In this document: positions 38,540-50,082 of the stretch, one piece after another
Position numbering within the stretch: the first letter of the stretch is position 1
Layout: every line of letters starts with the position of its first letter
Origin: Typhlomys cinereus
Taxonomy: Eukaryota; Chordata; Mammalia; Rodentia; Platacanthomyidae
Direction: 5' to 3'
Assembly (NCBI GenBank): GCA_023101885.1
Contig: JALPQD010000638.1
Span: 613,386 to 677,385, forward strand
Length of the DNA: 64,000 bases
The notes under the pieces: model-generated
Told to the model about the DNA's origin: nothing
The model's input: only the letters and a program-made list of their open reading frames with translations
Database searches by the model: none
Program-made: the position numbers and the translations under genes

Positions 38540-38853
38540 ATATAAATGTGTGTAGAAGAGGGCAGTTGACTGTGTGTGCCTTTGAAGGCTCAAGGGTGAC
38601 TTTGGGAATCATCCTGGATTACTCTACCCCCTTATTGTTTTGCTCGGGGGTTTCCCGGCTCTGCCCTCGATGACCACAAGTGCAGGGCACTGCCTTATCT
38701 GCCAAACTCTCTGTCGCACCTGCATTCAGTTCTGGGACAGTGCCCTGTACCACAGTTTAAGAAGTTTGAGGCCAGAACGTCATGGAACAGCAATGAACTG
38801 CGGTCCTTTTGGTTGTGAGGCAGAGGATTTAACCCGAGTCCTCTTTCCAGCCC
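38540..38853 (-). mobile_element. B2-like SINE, antisense, with internal insertion
   Basis: tcaagggtgactttgggaat and cctctttccagcccta mark the family. A block of about 80 bp between 38670 and 38790 is extra compared with other copies. Confidence 0.8.
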
Positions 38854-38969
38854 TAGTTTATAAACTTTTAAAATGGTATTCTTTTCTGATGTATTAACAG
38901 TAAATATTCGACATGTGTGCTTATTTATATACCTATATATGGTTATTTACATACCTACATGCCCAGGGA

Positions 38970-39373
38970 TAAAAATGTGTTGGGTGGAAAGGTGTTGCGA
39001 GTGGAAAAAGTTTATGAGGCCCCAGCCTACCTTGGCTGCCCGGGCTCCGGTGGAAGGGCCTGTGCCCGAGTAGCGATGCTGGGCCCTGGGGCCCTCAGGC
39101 GGCAGGGGAAACTGTACAAGGCCCTGTTCAGCAGAAGCGAGTCCCTCATCACTACTGGATTATCTATCTGCCCTTCCGTGGTCGAGGACGCCAAACCCGA
39201 AAGGCTCCGTTGAAGCCGGGGCTGGGACTTGCTGGTCTACAGCAGTTGTAGCACGGAAGCTCGCCATCTGGTGGGTCGCGGCCGCAAAGACCTCTCTCCA
39301 ACCCGGCCTTGCCGCTTCCCTCCCGGGACAGCCGGCCTCCCTGCAGCCGTGAACTCCCACCGACCGAGGTCCC
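38970..39373. other. GC-rich segment before the 22/24-bp array
   Basis: CpG-containing sequence (cgcggccgcaaag, gtcgaggacgccaaacccg) that may be the edge of a CpG island continuing to about 41.28 kb. No ORF or exon is assigned. Confidence 0.4.
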
Positions 39374-40432
39374 ACACCGGGAGAGACCAGATCTCAACAC
39401 CCGGGAGAGACCAAGTCCCAACACTCGGGAGACCAGCTTCCAACACCCGGAAGAGACCAAGTCCCAACACCCGGGAGAGACCAGCTCTCAACATCCGGGA
39501 GACCAGCTCTCAACACCCGGGAGATACCAACTCCCAACACCCGGGAGACCAGCTCCCAACACCCGGGAGAGACCAGCTCCCAACACCCGGGAGAGACCAA
39601 GTCCCAACACCCGAGAGAGACCAAGTCCCAACACCCCAGAGAGACCAAGTCCCAACACCCCAGAGAGACCAAGTCTCAACACCCGGGAGACCAGCTCCCA
39701 ACACCCGGGAGAGACCAAGTCCCAACACCCGAGAGAGACCAAGTCCCAACATACGGGAGACCAGCTCCCAACACCCGGGAGAGACCAGCTCTCAACACCC
39801 GGGAGAGACCAAGTCTCAACACCCCGGAGAGACCAAGTCTCAACACCCGGGGGATACCAAGTCCCAACACCCGGGAGACCAGCTCCCAACACCCGGGAGA
39901 GACCAGCTGTCAACACCCGGGAGAGACCAAGTCCCAACACCCGAGAGAGACCAAGTCCCAACACCCCGGAGAGACCAAGTCTCAACACCCGGGAGATACC
40001 AAGTCCCAACACCCGGGAGACCAGCTCCCAACACCCGGGAGAGACCAAGTCCCAACACCCGAGAGAGACCAAGTCCCAACACCCCGGAGAGACCAAGTCT
40101 CAACACCCCAGAGAGACCAAGTCTCAACACCCGGGAGAACCAAGTCCCAACATACGGGAGAACCAAGTCCCAACACCCCGGAGAGACCAAGTCTCAACAC
40201 CCAGGGGATACCAAGTCCCAACACTCCGGAGAGACCAAGTCTCAACACCCGGGAGAACCAAGTCCCAACATACGGGAGAACCAAGTCCCAACACCCCGGA
40301 GAGACCAAGTCTCAACACCCAGGGGATACCAAGTCCCAACACCTGGGAGAGACCAAGTCCCAACACCCCGGAGAGACCAAGTCCCAACACCCGGGAGAGA
40401 CCAAGTCTCAACACCCCGGAGACCAGTAATTC
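39374..40432. repeat. 22/24-bp minisatellite, about 45 units
   Basis: The 24-bp unit is gagaccaagtcccaac followed by acccggga. A 22-bp form lacks one GA (gggagaccagctcccaac). Other variants are aagtctcaac, ccccagaga, atacggga and gggataccaag. Mixed 24- and 22-bp units keep several frames free of stops, which gives a 456-residue open frame (39229-40599) of TPGRDQVPTPE-type repeats and others in every frame. No intact non-repeat domain flanks it, so I treat it as non-coding. Confidence 0.93.
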
Positions 40433-40699
40433 CTTCTCAGTGTAAACGGCTCCTTTGGACTGCGCGTGCGCGGGGTGAGCGCCCAGCCACACCGAGCTTT
40501 CTGAACCTGCGCGAACCTGGGAAGTGCCAGCGGCTTCTAGAAGCTTCTGCCCTTCCGTGGGTCAGGAGTCAGCGGGGAAACACGGCCAAGGCTTCCTAGT
40601 GCTGTCTAGGCGGCAGGGGAGGCACGACGTGCTGGAGGAGAGGTCCCTGCGCCTCGCGGCTCCAAGGCCGCCCGCTCCAGACTCAATGCCCTGTGAGTT

Positions 40700-41270
40700 C
40701 AGCATCCAGAGCCCTGTCGCCCCGGCCCCGCCCCCGGCCCCGCCCCCGGCCCCGCCCCCGGCCCCGCCCCCGGCCCCGCCCCCGGCCCCGCCCCCGGCCC
40801 CATCACGCCCCGGCCCCGCACCCCGCCCCGCCCCGCCCCATCCCCTCGCCCCCTCCCCCCCCCCCCGCCCATCACGCCCCATCATGCCCCCGGCCCCGCC
40901 CCGCCCCATCCCCTCGCCCCCCCGCCCCATCATGCCCCGGCCCCGCCCCGCCCCGCCCCATCCCCTCGCCCCGCCCCCGCCTCGCCCCGCCCCCGCCCCA
41001 TCCCCCTCTCCCTCCCCGGCCCCGCCCCCGGCCCCTGCCCCGCCCCCGGCCCGCCCCATTCCCCCGCCCCGCCCCCACCCCATCCCCCTCTCTCCCTCCC
41101 CGGCCCCGCCCCCGGACCCTGCCCCGCCCCCGCCCCGCCCCATCCCCCTCTCCCCTCCCCCGCCCCAGCCCCGCTCCATCACGCCCCGGCCCCGGCCCCG
41201 CCCCATCCCCCCTCCCTCCCCGGCCCCGCCCCCGGCCCATCCCCCCCTCCCGGCCCCGGCCCCCAGGCTC
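40700..41270. repeat. C-rich (12-bp CCCGGCCCCGCC and relatives) block with G-quadruplex potential
   Basis: The start is a perfect 12-bp array (gccccggccccgcccc type), about 40720-40800. It is followed by irregular runs of ccccgcccc with inserted catcacgcccc, catcccctcgcc and ccctctccctcc blocks. Essentially only C and G with scattered A/T. The minus strand therefore has many closely spaced G3-G5 runs. Pro/Ala/Arg-rich and Gly/Arg-rich open frames of about 250 residues on both strands are composition artefacts. Confidence 0.93.
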
Positions 41271-41320
41271 CGCCTCGTCCTGGCTTTCCACTGACGTTGT
41301 GATTTGTGTTTGTGTTTCAG

Positions 41321-41455
41321 ATTCACAAAATAAATACGAAGCTAGATTTAGAAGCAAAACGGGCATTTGGACAAAGAACTGTTGTGAAATTGAAAACGTT
41401 CATCCTAGAGCATGGAGAATTATATTTTCCCGAAAAAGCAGATCATCCAGGGGGA
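41321..41455 (+). other. Candidate exon-like open segment after a splice-acceptor-like sequence
   Basis: A T/G-rich tract ending TTTGTGTTTCAG at 41320 precedes an open frame reading IHKINTKLDLEAKRAFGQRTVVKLKTFILEHGELYFPEKADHPGG. The composition looks protein-like, in contrast to the C-rich block before it. I do not recognise it, see no good donor, and it runs into a purine-rich L1-like tract, so it may simply be transposon-derived. Confidence 0.2.
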
Positions 41456-41459
41456 ACCT

Positions 41460-41640
41460 TGGGGCCACAGAAGCAGACACACAGGAGGGTTGGAGGGAGT
41501 GGGAGGGATTGTAAAAGGAGAGGAGGGTGAAAAGGAAAGGGTGAAGTTGGGAAGGGGGAGGGAAGGCGCAGGGACAACTACTCATTATACTTGTAAAACT
41601 AGAAAAAATAAAATAAGATGAAATAAAAAAGAGAATAGAG
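41460..41640 (+). mobile_element. Purine-rich tract with A-rich end, L1-3'-end-like
   Basis: A run of ggaggg, gaaaagg and gggaaggggg motifs is followed by an A-rich tail (aaaaaataaaataag, gatgaaataaaaaag). This is the layout of a rodent L1 3' UTR end. No ORF2 sequence is evident upstream, so the assignment is tentative. Confidence 0.45.
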
Positions 41641-43728
41641 GAGGTGCTGTTAGATCAAAAAATAGTTGGCATCAGTTTATCATAAGTCAACAACAGGTTT
41701 CAGAGAAATAAGGTGGCTAACCTAAGCAGAATGATGAAAACATTTGATTTTTAAAAATTTTTAAATGTCTCTAAGAATTGTGATGACAAATTCCACTTCT
41801 ATACTGTTCTTTACATATACATTTTTACTTCTCTTTGGTAGACCTTCATAGGACCATTAAAAGGCCTTAAAGGTGAAAGAATTTAACCACCAAGTCCTGT
41901 GATAAGCATTTTCTGTTTCTCTTTTTTAAAGTGAACGTGGAATAATAAAGGCGCAGTTATGAGGCAGAGCCTTGATGAGCTATGGTGACATCAGGTGACT
42001 GTCCCAGAAACAAATGGCAGGTCACCTCCGTTCTGGTACATAAGAGCTTTGTAATGACCGGTACCGAGCGGTGGGCGTCAGCTCACAGGTGTGCCGCACT
42101 TTCCCTGGTCTCTGGGAATGTCAGCCAGTGAGAGGTGTTTGAGCGCATGGAGCACTGAGGTAGCACTGAGTGGTGGTGTGAATGCTGCAGGGACTCCTTA
42201 GCATCTCCGGACCACCACCTCGTCCTTAGAGAACATCTCTTGTCTGCTTTGGGTACAGACAACTTGGTTCAGGTTAGCAGGAAGAAAAAAAGCACTTAAA
42301 TTGTAAGGAATGTTGGTTATGTAAAATTACCAAAATGAAAACTCTAAATGAAGATATGTTTTTAAATATTTGATGGGGAGGGAGAAAGAAACTGAGAGGA
42401 AGGGAGGGAGGGAGAGAGAGAATGAGAGAACAGAAGATGAATGAATGTGTGCTGTGCTTTGGGACACAAAGAGAGGTCAAAGAACAGCATTAAGAAGTCA
42501 TGTTGTTTTTTGGCAGGGGAGATGGCCTAGTGGCTAAAGCTTTTGCCTCACAAGCAAAAGGACCTGCATTGAAATTCCCAGATCCCATGTTAAAATGCCA
42601 GATGGATATTGCAAGCTGCCTTTAATTCTTGCCCTGGAAGTACCCAGAGAGCCACTAGGCCACTTGGGATGCTTTGGGCTTAATTAGAGATCTAGGCTCA
42701 CAAAGCAAGATGGAAGAACGATCCAGGATGGTTCCCTCTAGCACCCTTGGCCCTCTACAGGCCCACACTCAAATGCACTTGGTACATATATCCACCCACA
42801 TTAAAAAACAAAACAAAACAAAACAGAAACCACGTACCATACACACATGAAAAACAAAAATAAAAACAAAACCCTTTGTTTTCTTTTTCCATCATGTGGA
42901 CTCTGGGAATCAAACTCAGGGTCAAACATTTTCATGTCTGTGATGTCAACTTCAGCATTTTTTCATTCTAATGATTTTCTGCCCATTGGGTTTTTATATA
43001 TAGGAACTTAATTTGAAGTTGTTCATTCCATTAATCTGTTCCCTACAGTCTGGCACAAAATGTTTTAATTTCATGCACTCCATAGTTTTCTTTTTATAAA
43101 TATTACACATTTTCAGAGTAGTATTTAGATGCTGAACTTACATTGTTCAGAGATTAAAACAGTTCCCCTGAGCACATACACAGATAAGATAACCCCAAAG
43201 TTAGTTTCCAAACTCAGACTGATTCTTCCTTGTTTCTTCAGAAGTGAATACTTCTGCACTGTCCATGTCTCGTGTCTCGTTGGCGTCTTGAATGAAGCAT
43301 GAGGTCACCGTGTGAAGCTTGTGGGTGCGTCACTGTTATTATAGTCTGCAGGGGATTTGAGCTCGTGGGTCGTCCGCCAGGCTGTGAGCCTTTCTGCTGG
43401 GGCCTGCTGCGACCTCCAGCCTCTGAGGTCTGGGTGGGTTGCAGTCCCGCCCCTGTGCGGCGGGGCCGTGTGCTGCTCTGCTTCCCTCTGGTGGGCTCTT
43501 GTGTTTGCACAGTTCTCCCTGCCGCGTGCAGCAGTGAGCGCCTGCCCATGCGTGGTGCTGCAGAGCACAGATCTAGGGGTCAAACCATGGAGCTTTACTG
43601 GTGGAATAACCGCATGCTTCAAGTTTCACTAGTTGTTTGGTCTCCTAAATGACTTTACCAGGCTACAGCTCAGCTGTAGCCCATGATGGTCCCTTAGGCA
43701 GTAATTTAATTTCATTCCGTTGGGTAGT
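41641..43728. other. No gene recognised
   Basis: AT-rich sequence with one SINE (42517-42830). A moderately GC-rich patch at 43,240-43,620 has overlapping open frames on both strands without recognisable motifs. Confidence 0.45.
42517..42830 (+). mobile_element. B2-like SINE, diverged
   Basis: ggcaggggagatggcctagt head, ggacctgcattgaaattccc, ggatggttccctctagcacc, and a (CAAAA)n tail. A longer variant of the family. Confidence 0.75.
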
Positions 43729-44040
43729 GTGCCAGTTAGATACAAGCGCCAAGTTGACAGTTGAGGGCTGAGCCTTCAGACACACCTATTAAGTCATACC
43801 CTGAGCGAGCCTGTGAGAGACCCTCTGGTCAGTGTGGGCCCATCATGGGCGGGCTGCTCTCCAGGCAGGTAGATGGAGCTGGTTCGTTATGTGGCAGACT
43901 GGAAAGCGAGAAAGTATATCCTGTTCTCAACTCTTTCTGGGTATCGTGTGGCCAATTTCCTTGGCTTCTGATGTTGGCATGAACTCTCTCGCCATGCGGA
44001 TGAGCATAATTGAGTCTCTGTTGAATTCCTTTCTTCCCTG
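43729..44040 (+). mobile_element. Rodent interspersed repeat (gtgtcaacttgaca family), 5' part
   Basis: Starts gtgtgccagttagatacaag and cgccaagttgacag, then contains gggcccatcatgggcgggctg. This follows the first two-thirds of the copy at 4.5 kb. It runs into unassigned sequence. Confidence 0.5.
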
Positions 44041-44489
44041 CTGGCCTTGATTCCCTTCATCCTACTATGCTTTATGTAGTTTTCTCTTGCAGCATCTTGA
44101 TGAAGCCTAAGGCTGCTGACGTTCAAGTTTTCTTCTCTAACTTATGCTATAAATAAGAAACTAACTTTCCCTTTAAGCACCGCTTTATCTGCATCTTGCC
44201 CACTTAAATGCATCATATTTTCAGACTGTTAAAATGTTTTTTAATGTGTCACAATGGAAATTTGAAAATTTCTGGACTCTTTCGAAGTGTTTGTTTTGAT
44301 TTCTAAGCAGTTGGGTTTTTTGTTGTCGTTGTCGTTGCTTAATTTTGGTTTTGTTACGTTGGGTTAGAGAACATCACATGCTCTGTACTTTTCGCTTCAT
44401 GGCCTGCGCAGACCAGGGTTCGCAGTTACTTTGTCACTGTGGCTGACGTCAGGGGGCCGTTAGCGTTGTTCACATGTGTCTCTTTATAC

Positions 44490-44785
44490 ATGTTTGTATG
44501 TGCATGTGTGCCGCCGGGTGGTGCATGTGGAGGGCAGAAACCAACACATCATCAGGACACTACCGGCCCTTGGAAGACAGGGTCTCTCGTTGACTAGGCT
44601 GGTCGGGCCATGAGCCCCATGACCCTCCCGCTTCTGCCCCCCAGCACTGGGGTTACAAGCACCTCCCTCCCACCACACCTGCCATTTTGATGTGGGTTTT
44701 GAGGGCTGAGCTCAGGCCTCAGCTCTTGCAGGGCAAGTGCTGTGCTTGACTGAGCGGGCGCTGTAACCCCTCAAATCTCTTCTGA
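44490..44785 (-). mobile_element. B4-like SINE, antisense
   Basis: tgtatgtgcatgtgtgccg tail, gacagggtctctcgttgact B1 part, and caagtgctgtgcttgactga at the head. Confidence 0.7.
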
Positions 44786-45394
44786 TTCTTTCTTCTCCTT
44801 GTTCTATTACTTACTGAGTGAGATGAGTTTACAGACTCGACTCTGTGATGTGGATTTGTCTGTCTCTGGCTTTGTCACCCTGTCTCATGTATTTTGAATC
44901 CCAGTTATGGGGTGCATGTAGTTAGGGTGCATTTTTTCTTCGATTGGTCGGTCTTTTTGCTTTATGAAGTATCTACATTCGTAAATACTTTTTGTCTTGC
45001 ATAAAATATTTCTTATGCTAACTAAGCAACACTCACTTTCCTGTGGTTAGTGCTTGTGAAGTGTGTGTTGTTGTGGTGGTAGTGGTGGTGGTGGTGTTGT
45101 ATATACATATTTCTTCAACTTGTCTTAGGTTCTTGCATTTCCATGATTTCTCTACTAAAGACCTAGTTAGCGAGGTCTACCTTTTGGGCCATTATTGTTA
45201 GGCAGTTTCTGCTCTGTGATTTAGTCCATTGAAATTAAACCCAACAAGTGATACAGTTACTCCAGTGTGTTGCTGATTTTTATTTGTTACAGTTCTAGTT
45301 TATTCATTATCCATTCCTGTTCTCTCTTAATAAGGCGTTTTCTACAATGCCATGTATCTCCTTTATTGGCATGTTGGCCGAATTTTTTGTATGT

Positions 45395-45640
45395 TATGTG
45401 GTGTGCATATGTATGCTTGAATATGTGTGTGCTTGTGCATACACATATGTGCATTTGTGAGTGTGCCAGAGATTGGTGTCAGATGTCTTCCTCAGTAACT
45501 CTGTACCTTATATATTAGGGCAGAATCTCGGTTAGATCCAGGGCTCAGCGTTCAGCGTCCTGGCTGGCAGCTTGCTCTCAGGATCCTCTGCTCTTGCTTG
45601 TGCAGCCGGATCCCAATGGAGGTCCTCACGCTGGTCAGTG
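45395..45640 (-). mobile_element. B3/B4-like SINE with (TG)-rich tail, antisense
   Basis: tgtgtgcttgtgcatacac, then ggcagaatctcggttagatc and ggatcctctgctcttgc. A diverged rodent SINE just before the 37-bp minisatellite. Confidence 0.45.
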
Positions 45641-47207
45641 AGCACCTGACCTTCAGCTCTCCTCATGCTGGTCAGTGAGCACCTGACCTTCAGCTCTCCT
45701 CATGCTGGTCAGTGAGCACCTGACCTTCAGCTCTCCTCACGCTGGTCAGTGAGCGCCTGACCTTCAGCTCTCCTCACGCTGGTCAGTGAGCACTGACCTT
45801 CAGCTCTCCTCACACTGGTCAGTGAGCGCTCGGCCATCAGCTCTCCTCATGCTGGTCAGTGAGCACCTGACCTTCAGCTCTCCTCACGCTGGTCAGTGAG
45901 CGCCTGACCTTCAGCTCTCCTCACGCTGGTCAGTGAGCACTGACCTTCAGCTCTTCTCACGCTGGTCAGTGAGCACCTGACCTTCAGCTCTCCTCACGCT
46001 GGTCAGTGAGCACCTGACCTTCAGCTCTCCTCACACTGGTCAGTGAGCACCTGACCTTCAGCTCTCCTCACGCTGGTCAGTGAGCGCCTGACCTTCAGCT
46101 CTCCTCACGCTGGTCAGTGAGCGCCTGACCTTCAGCTCTCCTCACGCTGGTCAGTGAGCGCCTGACCTTCAGCTCTCCTCACGCTGGTCAGTGAGCACCT
46201 GACCTTCAGCTCTCCTCACGCTGGTCAGTGAGCACCTGACCTTCAGCTCTCCTCACGCTGGTCAGTGAGCGCTCGGCCATCAGCTCTCCTCATGCTGGTC
46301 AGTGAGCACCTGACCTTCAGCTCTCCTCACACTGGTCAGTGAGCACTGACCTTCAGCTCTCCTCACACTGGTCAGTGAGCACCTGACCTTCAGCTCTCCT
46401 CACACTGGTCAGTGAGCACCGACCTTCAGCTCTCCTCACACTGGTCAGTGAGCGCTCGGCCTTTAGCTCTCCTCACACTGGTCAGTGAGCGCCTGACCTT
46501 CAGCTCTCCTCACACTGGTCAGTGAGCGCTCGGCCATCAGCTCTCCTCATGCTGGTCAGTGAGCGCTCGGCCATCAGCTCTCCTCATGCTGGTCAGTGAG
46601 CACTGACCTTCAGCTCTCCTCACACTGGTCAGTGAGCACCGACCTTCAGCTCTCCTCACGCTGGTCAGTGAGCACCTGACCTTCAGCTCTCCTCATGCTG
46701 GTCAGTGAGCGCTCGGCCTTCAGCTCTCCTCACGCTGGTCAGTGAGCACCTGACCTTCAGCTCTCCTCACGCTGGTCAGTGAGCACCTGACCTTCAGCTC
46801 TCCTCACGCTGGTCAGTGAGCACCTGACCTTCAGCTCTCCTCATGCTGGTCAGTGAGCGCTCGGCCTTCAGCTCTCCTCACGCTGGTCAGTGAGCACCTG
46901 ACCTTCAGCTCTCCTCACGCTGGTCAGTGAGTGCCGACCTTCAGCTCTCCTCACTCTGGTCAGTGAGCACCTGACCTTCAGCTCTCCTCACACTGGTCAG
47001 TGAGCACCTGACCTTCAGCTCTCCTCACGCTGGTCAGTGAGCACCTGACCTTCAGCTCTCCTCACGCTGGTCAGTGAGCACCTGACCTTCAGCTCTCCTC
47101 ACGCTGGTCAGTGAGCACCTGACCTTCAGCTCTCCTCACGCTGGTCAGTGAGCGCTCGGCCTTCAGCTCTCCTCACGCTGGTCAGTGAGCGCTCGGCCAT
47201 CAGCTCT
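45636..47207. repeat. 37-bp minisatellite, about 42 units
   Basis: The unit is ctcctcacgctggtcagtga followed by gcacctgaccttcagct. Variants are cac(a/g)ctgg or catgctgg, gagcgcctg, gagcactgacc (shorter), and gagcgctcggccatcagctc. The variants recur in blocks, suggesting duplication of groups of units. Each full unit contains TGACCT, the complement of a nuclear-receptor half site AGGTCA; no regulatory role is shown. No open frame of note is built from it. Confidence 0.94.
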
Positions 47208-47949
47208 CCTTCCCCATTCCCTGTACCTCTGTCTTCAAAGCAAAAAAAATGTGATCTGCATCTTCAACCTGTTCCAGCATTTCTCCTTCACGGTATGTTT
47301 TCTCCTTCACGGTATGTTTTGTCCTATAGTGTAGGAATTAATTGTGTAAGCGTCATAGACCCCAGAGCAGGGTATCGTGTTGCTTTGTCCCGTGAAACGC
47401 TCTTTAATGAAGGGCAGGTGACGGTTCCGTCTCCTCAGGCTTTGCCTTTTCAGAGGCTTTCCTGCTTTTCTTCCATTCTTAGTTTCCCTGTAGGCTCATT
47501 GCCTTCAGCCTTAGCAACTTGTTTCTGTGAGCGCACTGTGTTGAATTCTGGCAGCCTGGACTTGGATGAAGATGAGTTTGCCTGATCTTTGAAGGCTGTT
47601 GTGGCACAAGTTCTAGGGCTGCGCTTTTCCCTCAGCGCTTTGAGATGTTGTGCACCGTGTGACCAGGAGGCAGCTGCCTCTGTCAGTACAGCAAATGCTC
47701 TTATGTTTTGGTTCTTAGCTGTTTTCTGTGTATTTATTCTGCCTCAGTGTTAGTTGACCTTTCTGAATCTATAATACTTTCTTAACTTTTAAAAAATTCT
47801 TTAACTCTTTCTCCAGTTATTCTCCTGCATTATCATCTCTCTTTTTTGAGGACTCTGCCTAAGGCTGAGCTAGAGTTTTGCTTCTATTTCCTATGTCTTA
47901 TGCTTGGTGCTCAATTTCTGTTCTACTTTTTCCTTTCTGTGCTTCAGTG

Positions 47950-48205
47950 AGCAATTCCTACCAAACTGACTCTATGTGTGTATGTGTGTGTGTGTGTGGT
48001 GTGTCTGTGTGTATGTCTGTGTGTGCATTTGTGTGTCTGTGTGTATGTGTGTGTCTGTGTGTGTGTCTGTGAATGTGTGTGTGTACGTTCACACAAAGGT
48101 CACAGGGTATGCCCTGCTCCATTCCTCATTCCTTGACCAATTCCTTTGAGATCCTGTTTGACCCAAGCACTCACCTACAGAGCTATCTCTCCAAACCCTT
48201 AAACT
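47950..48205 (-). mobile_element. B4-like SINE with long (TG)n, antisense
   Basis: A TG/TGTC tract at 47973-48085, then an ID-like end (cactcacctacagagctatc tctcc) in reverse. Confidence 0.55.
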
Positions 48206-49112
48206 GATTTTGTTTACCAGTTCTAAACCAAATAAGTCGAAAACCAATTTGCTCAAGAGCTCAAAGAAGTTCTGTATGTTGATCTGATGATGAGGATAAA
48301 TAGGCAAATAAAATATGTAATGGGCAAAAAATAAGTAAAGAGGCCTTTCACAGAAGAACAAACTCAAACACAACAGAATATACAAATAAATTCTTGACCT
48401 CTCCCTGAGAAAATGTCCGTGAAATAATCAAAATTAAATAAAATCAGGTAGCTGGGTACCTTCTGCCCTGGCCTAGGTGTTCCAGGGTCCATGGACCCTT
48501 TATCATGGTCAAAATAATACCAAGAGGAACATCAGTAGAGGATCACCGCAGACTCAAGCAGGACCTAGTATTCTGTAGAAATAGTAGAGTTTTCCATAAA
48601 CTGCAAAAAGATCCAAGTATTCATTGCAAAAAAAGCTATTTTAAAAGGGAAAAGAATTACTCAGAGGAGACAAGGAAGAGAGAGGTGTGACTGAACCTAA
48701 AGCAGGCATGAAGGGCGTGTACTAGATAGTTGGGGGCCACTAGGAAACTCATATGGTAGATAGTGGCAAGCCGAAGAAACAGGCTGCAGTAAGACAACAG
48801 GAAGTTCCAGGTAAAACGGGCAGTTAGTGAAATTAAAATATGGTAATAAATGCCAAAAGTTACTGACCAGGCTGAGGTAGTAAGTGGAAGCATGAAGCAG
48901 TAACCGTTGCCCACCAGACTGGCAGAGATGAGAGTGGTCGGTGACTGCTGTGGCTGGAAAGCAGCTCCTCACACTCAGCTGGCCAGTCCACTCCCCAGGG
49001 AGTCCAGGGGCCATCCTGGATATGTTAGTGCTGAGATAGGATAAAAGTGTACTCGGGGATTTATCTAAGAAAGTGACCAGGACGTGCAGCACTATCTGTG
49101 TATCTGTGTGTG

Positions 49113-49582
49113 TGAAAGTTAATCCTCGGTGTCAGCTAAGATCGGCTGAGACCACACCTGGTAAGACCAGCTGAGACCACCTGAAGAGATTACCTGCATA
49201 ATACAAACCACCCTAGATCCCATTGGAACCTCCATAGAGCGCACAGGAACTTCCCAGTAGTGGACCAGATAAAAGGAACCACCAAAGAGAAGAGATGCTT
49301 TTGTAGCTGTGCTAGGAAACGCTCTTCCTTCTGGCCATCTGGTTTCTTCGCTTCTTCAACCCTCTAGCCCTCCAACCCTCCAAGTCTTTAACTAGACCGA
49401 AGACTCTCTAGGAATCCTCCAGCTTTCATCACCCACTGGACTACTGGACTGAGCAGCTACTGGCAGCCATCATTGGACTACCTTGGCCATATCTGTAAGC
49501 CAACTCAATATATTCCCTATTTATATATTCACTTGGTTAATTCTGTAACTCTATAGAGAACCTGACTAATACAACAGTTCAC
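49113..49582 (+). mobile_element. Interspersed repeat, possibly related to the same family
   Basis: Begins gttaatcctcggtgtcagct and ends taattctgtaactctatagagaacctgactaatacaacag, which resemble the ends of an LTR or non-autonomous element. A short internal repeat (ggctgagaccac) lies at 49144-49185. Confidence 0.4.
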
Positions 49583-49708
49583 ATTCATATAATTGATAGT
49601 AGAACAAACAGAAAGCAACCTTAATATGCAAATCTAGAAGACTGGATAAGTGAATTCTGATAATTCATAGACTGGAATACTACACAAGTGTCAGAAATGT
49701 GGTTTTAT

Positions 49709-49978
49709 GGGCTGGAGAGATGGCTGAGGTTAAGCCTCTGCCTTGCAAGCAGAAGGACCTGAGTTTGGTTCCTGGATCCCATGTAAAAACCCTAGGCAGC
49801 AATGGTGGCAGCCTGTGTTTCTGGCCCTGGAAGGCAGAGCCTGGGAAATCCCAGAGTGGAGCAAAAAGGAAATAGAAGCAATCCAGGATGATTCCCAATG
49901 TCATCCTTGGTCCTCCACAGGCACACACAATACCCTTTGATACACACACACATACACAGGATAATTTTTTAAAATTTA
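49709..49978 (+). mobile_element. B2-like SINE
   Basis: gggctggagagatggctgag head and ggtcctccacaggcacacac, with a CA/T-rich tail. The 89-codon minus-strand frame is SINE-derived. Confidence 0.9.
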
Positions 49979-50082
49979 ATGGAATTTCCTTTCATAAATA
50001 AAACTGTAAAGTGGATTGTTTGGATTTAGGGATGAGTGAGGCATGATAATATGGTTAAGTTCAAGACCATAAGTATGCTTTA

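Noticed and set aside
40524..41514. Pro/Ala/Arg- and Gly/Arg-rich frames of 164-273 codons
   Set aside because: Composition artefacts of the C-rich block; stops are rare in such DNA.
47148..47585. 145-codon frame after the 37-bp array
   Set aside because: The start lies in the repeat and the remainder has no recognisable motif or exon signals.
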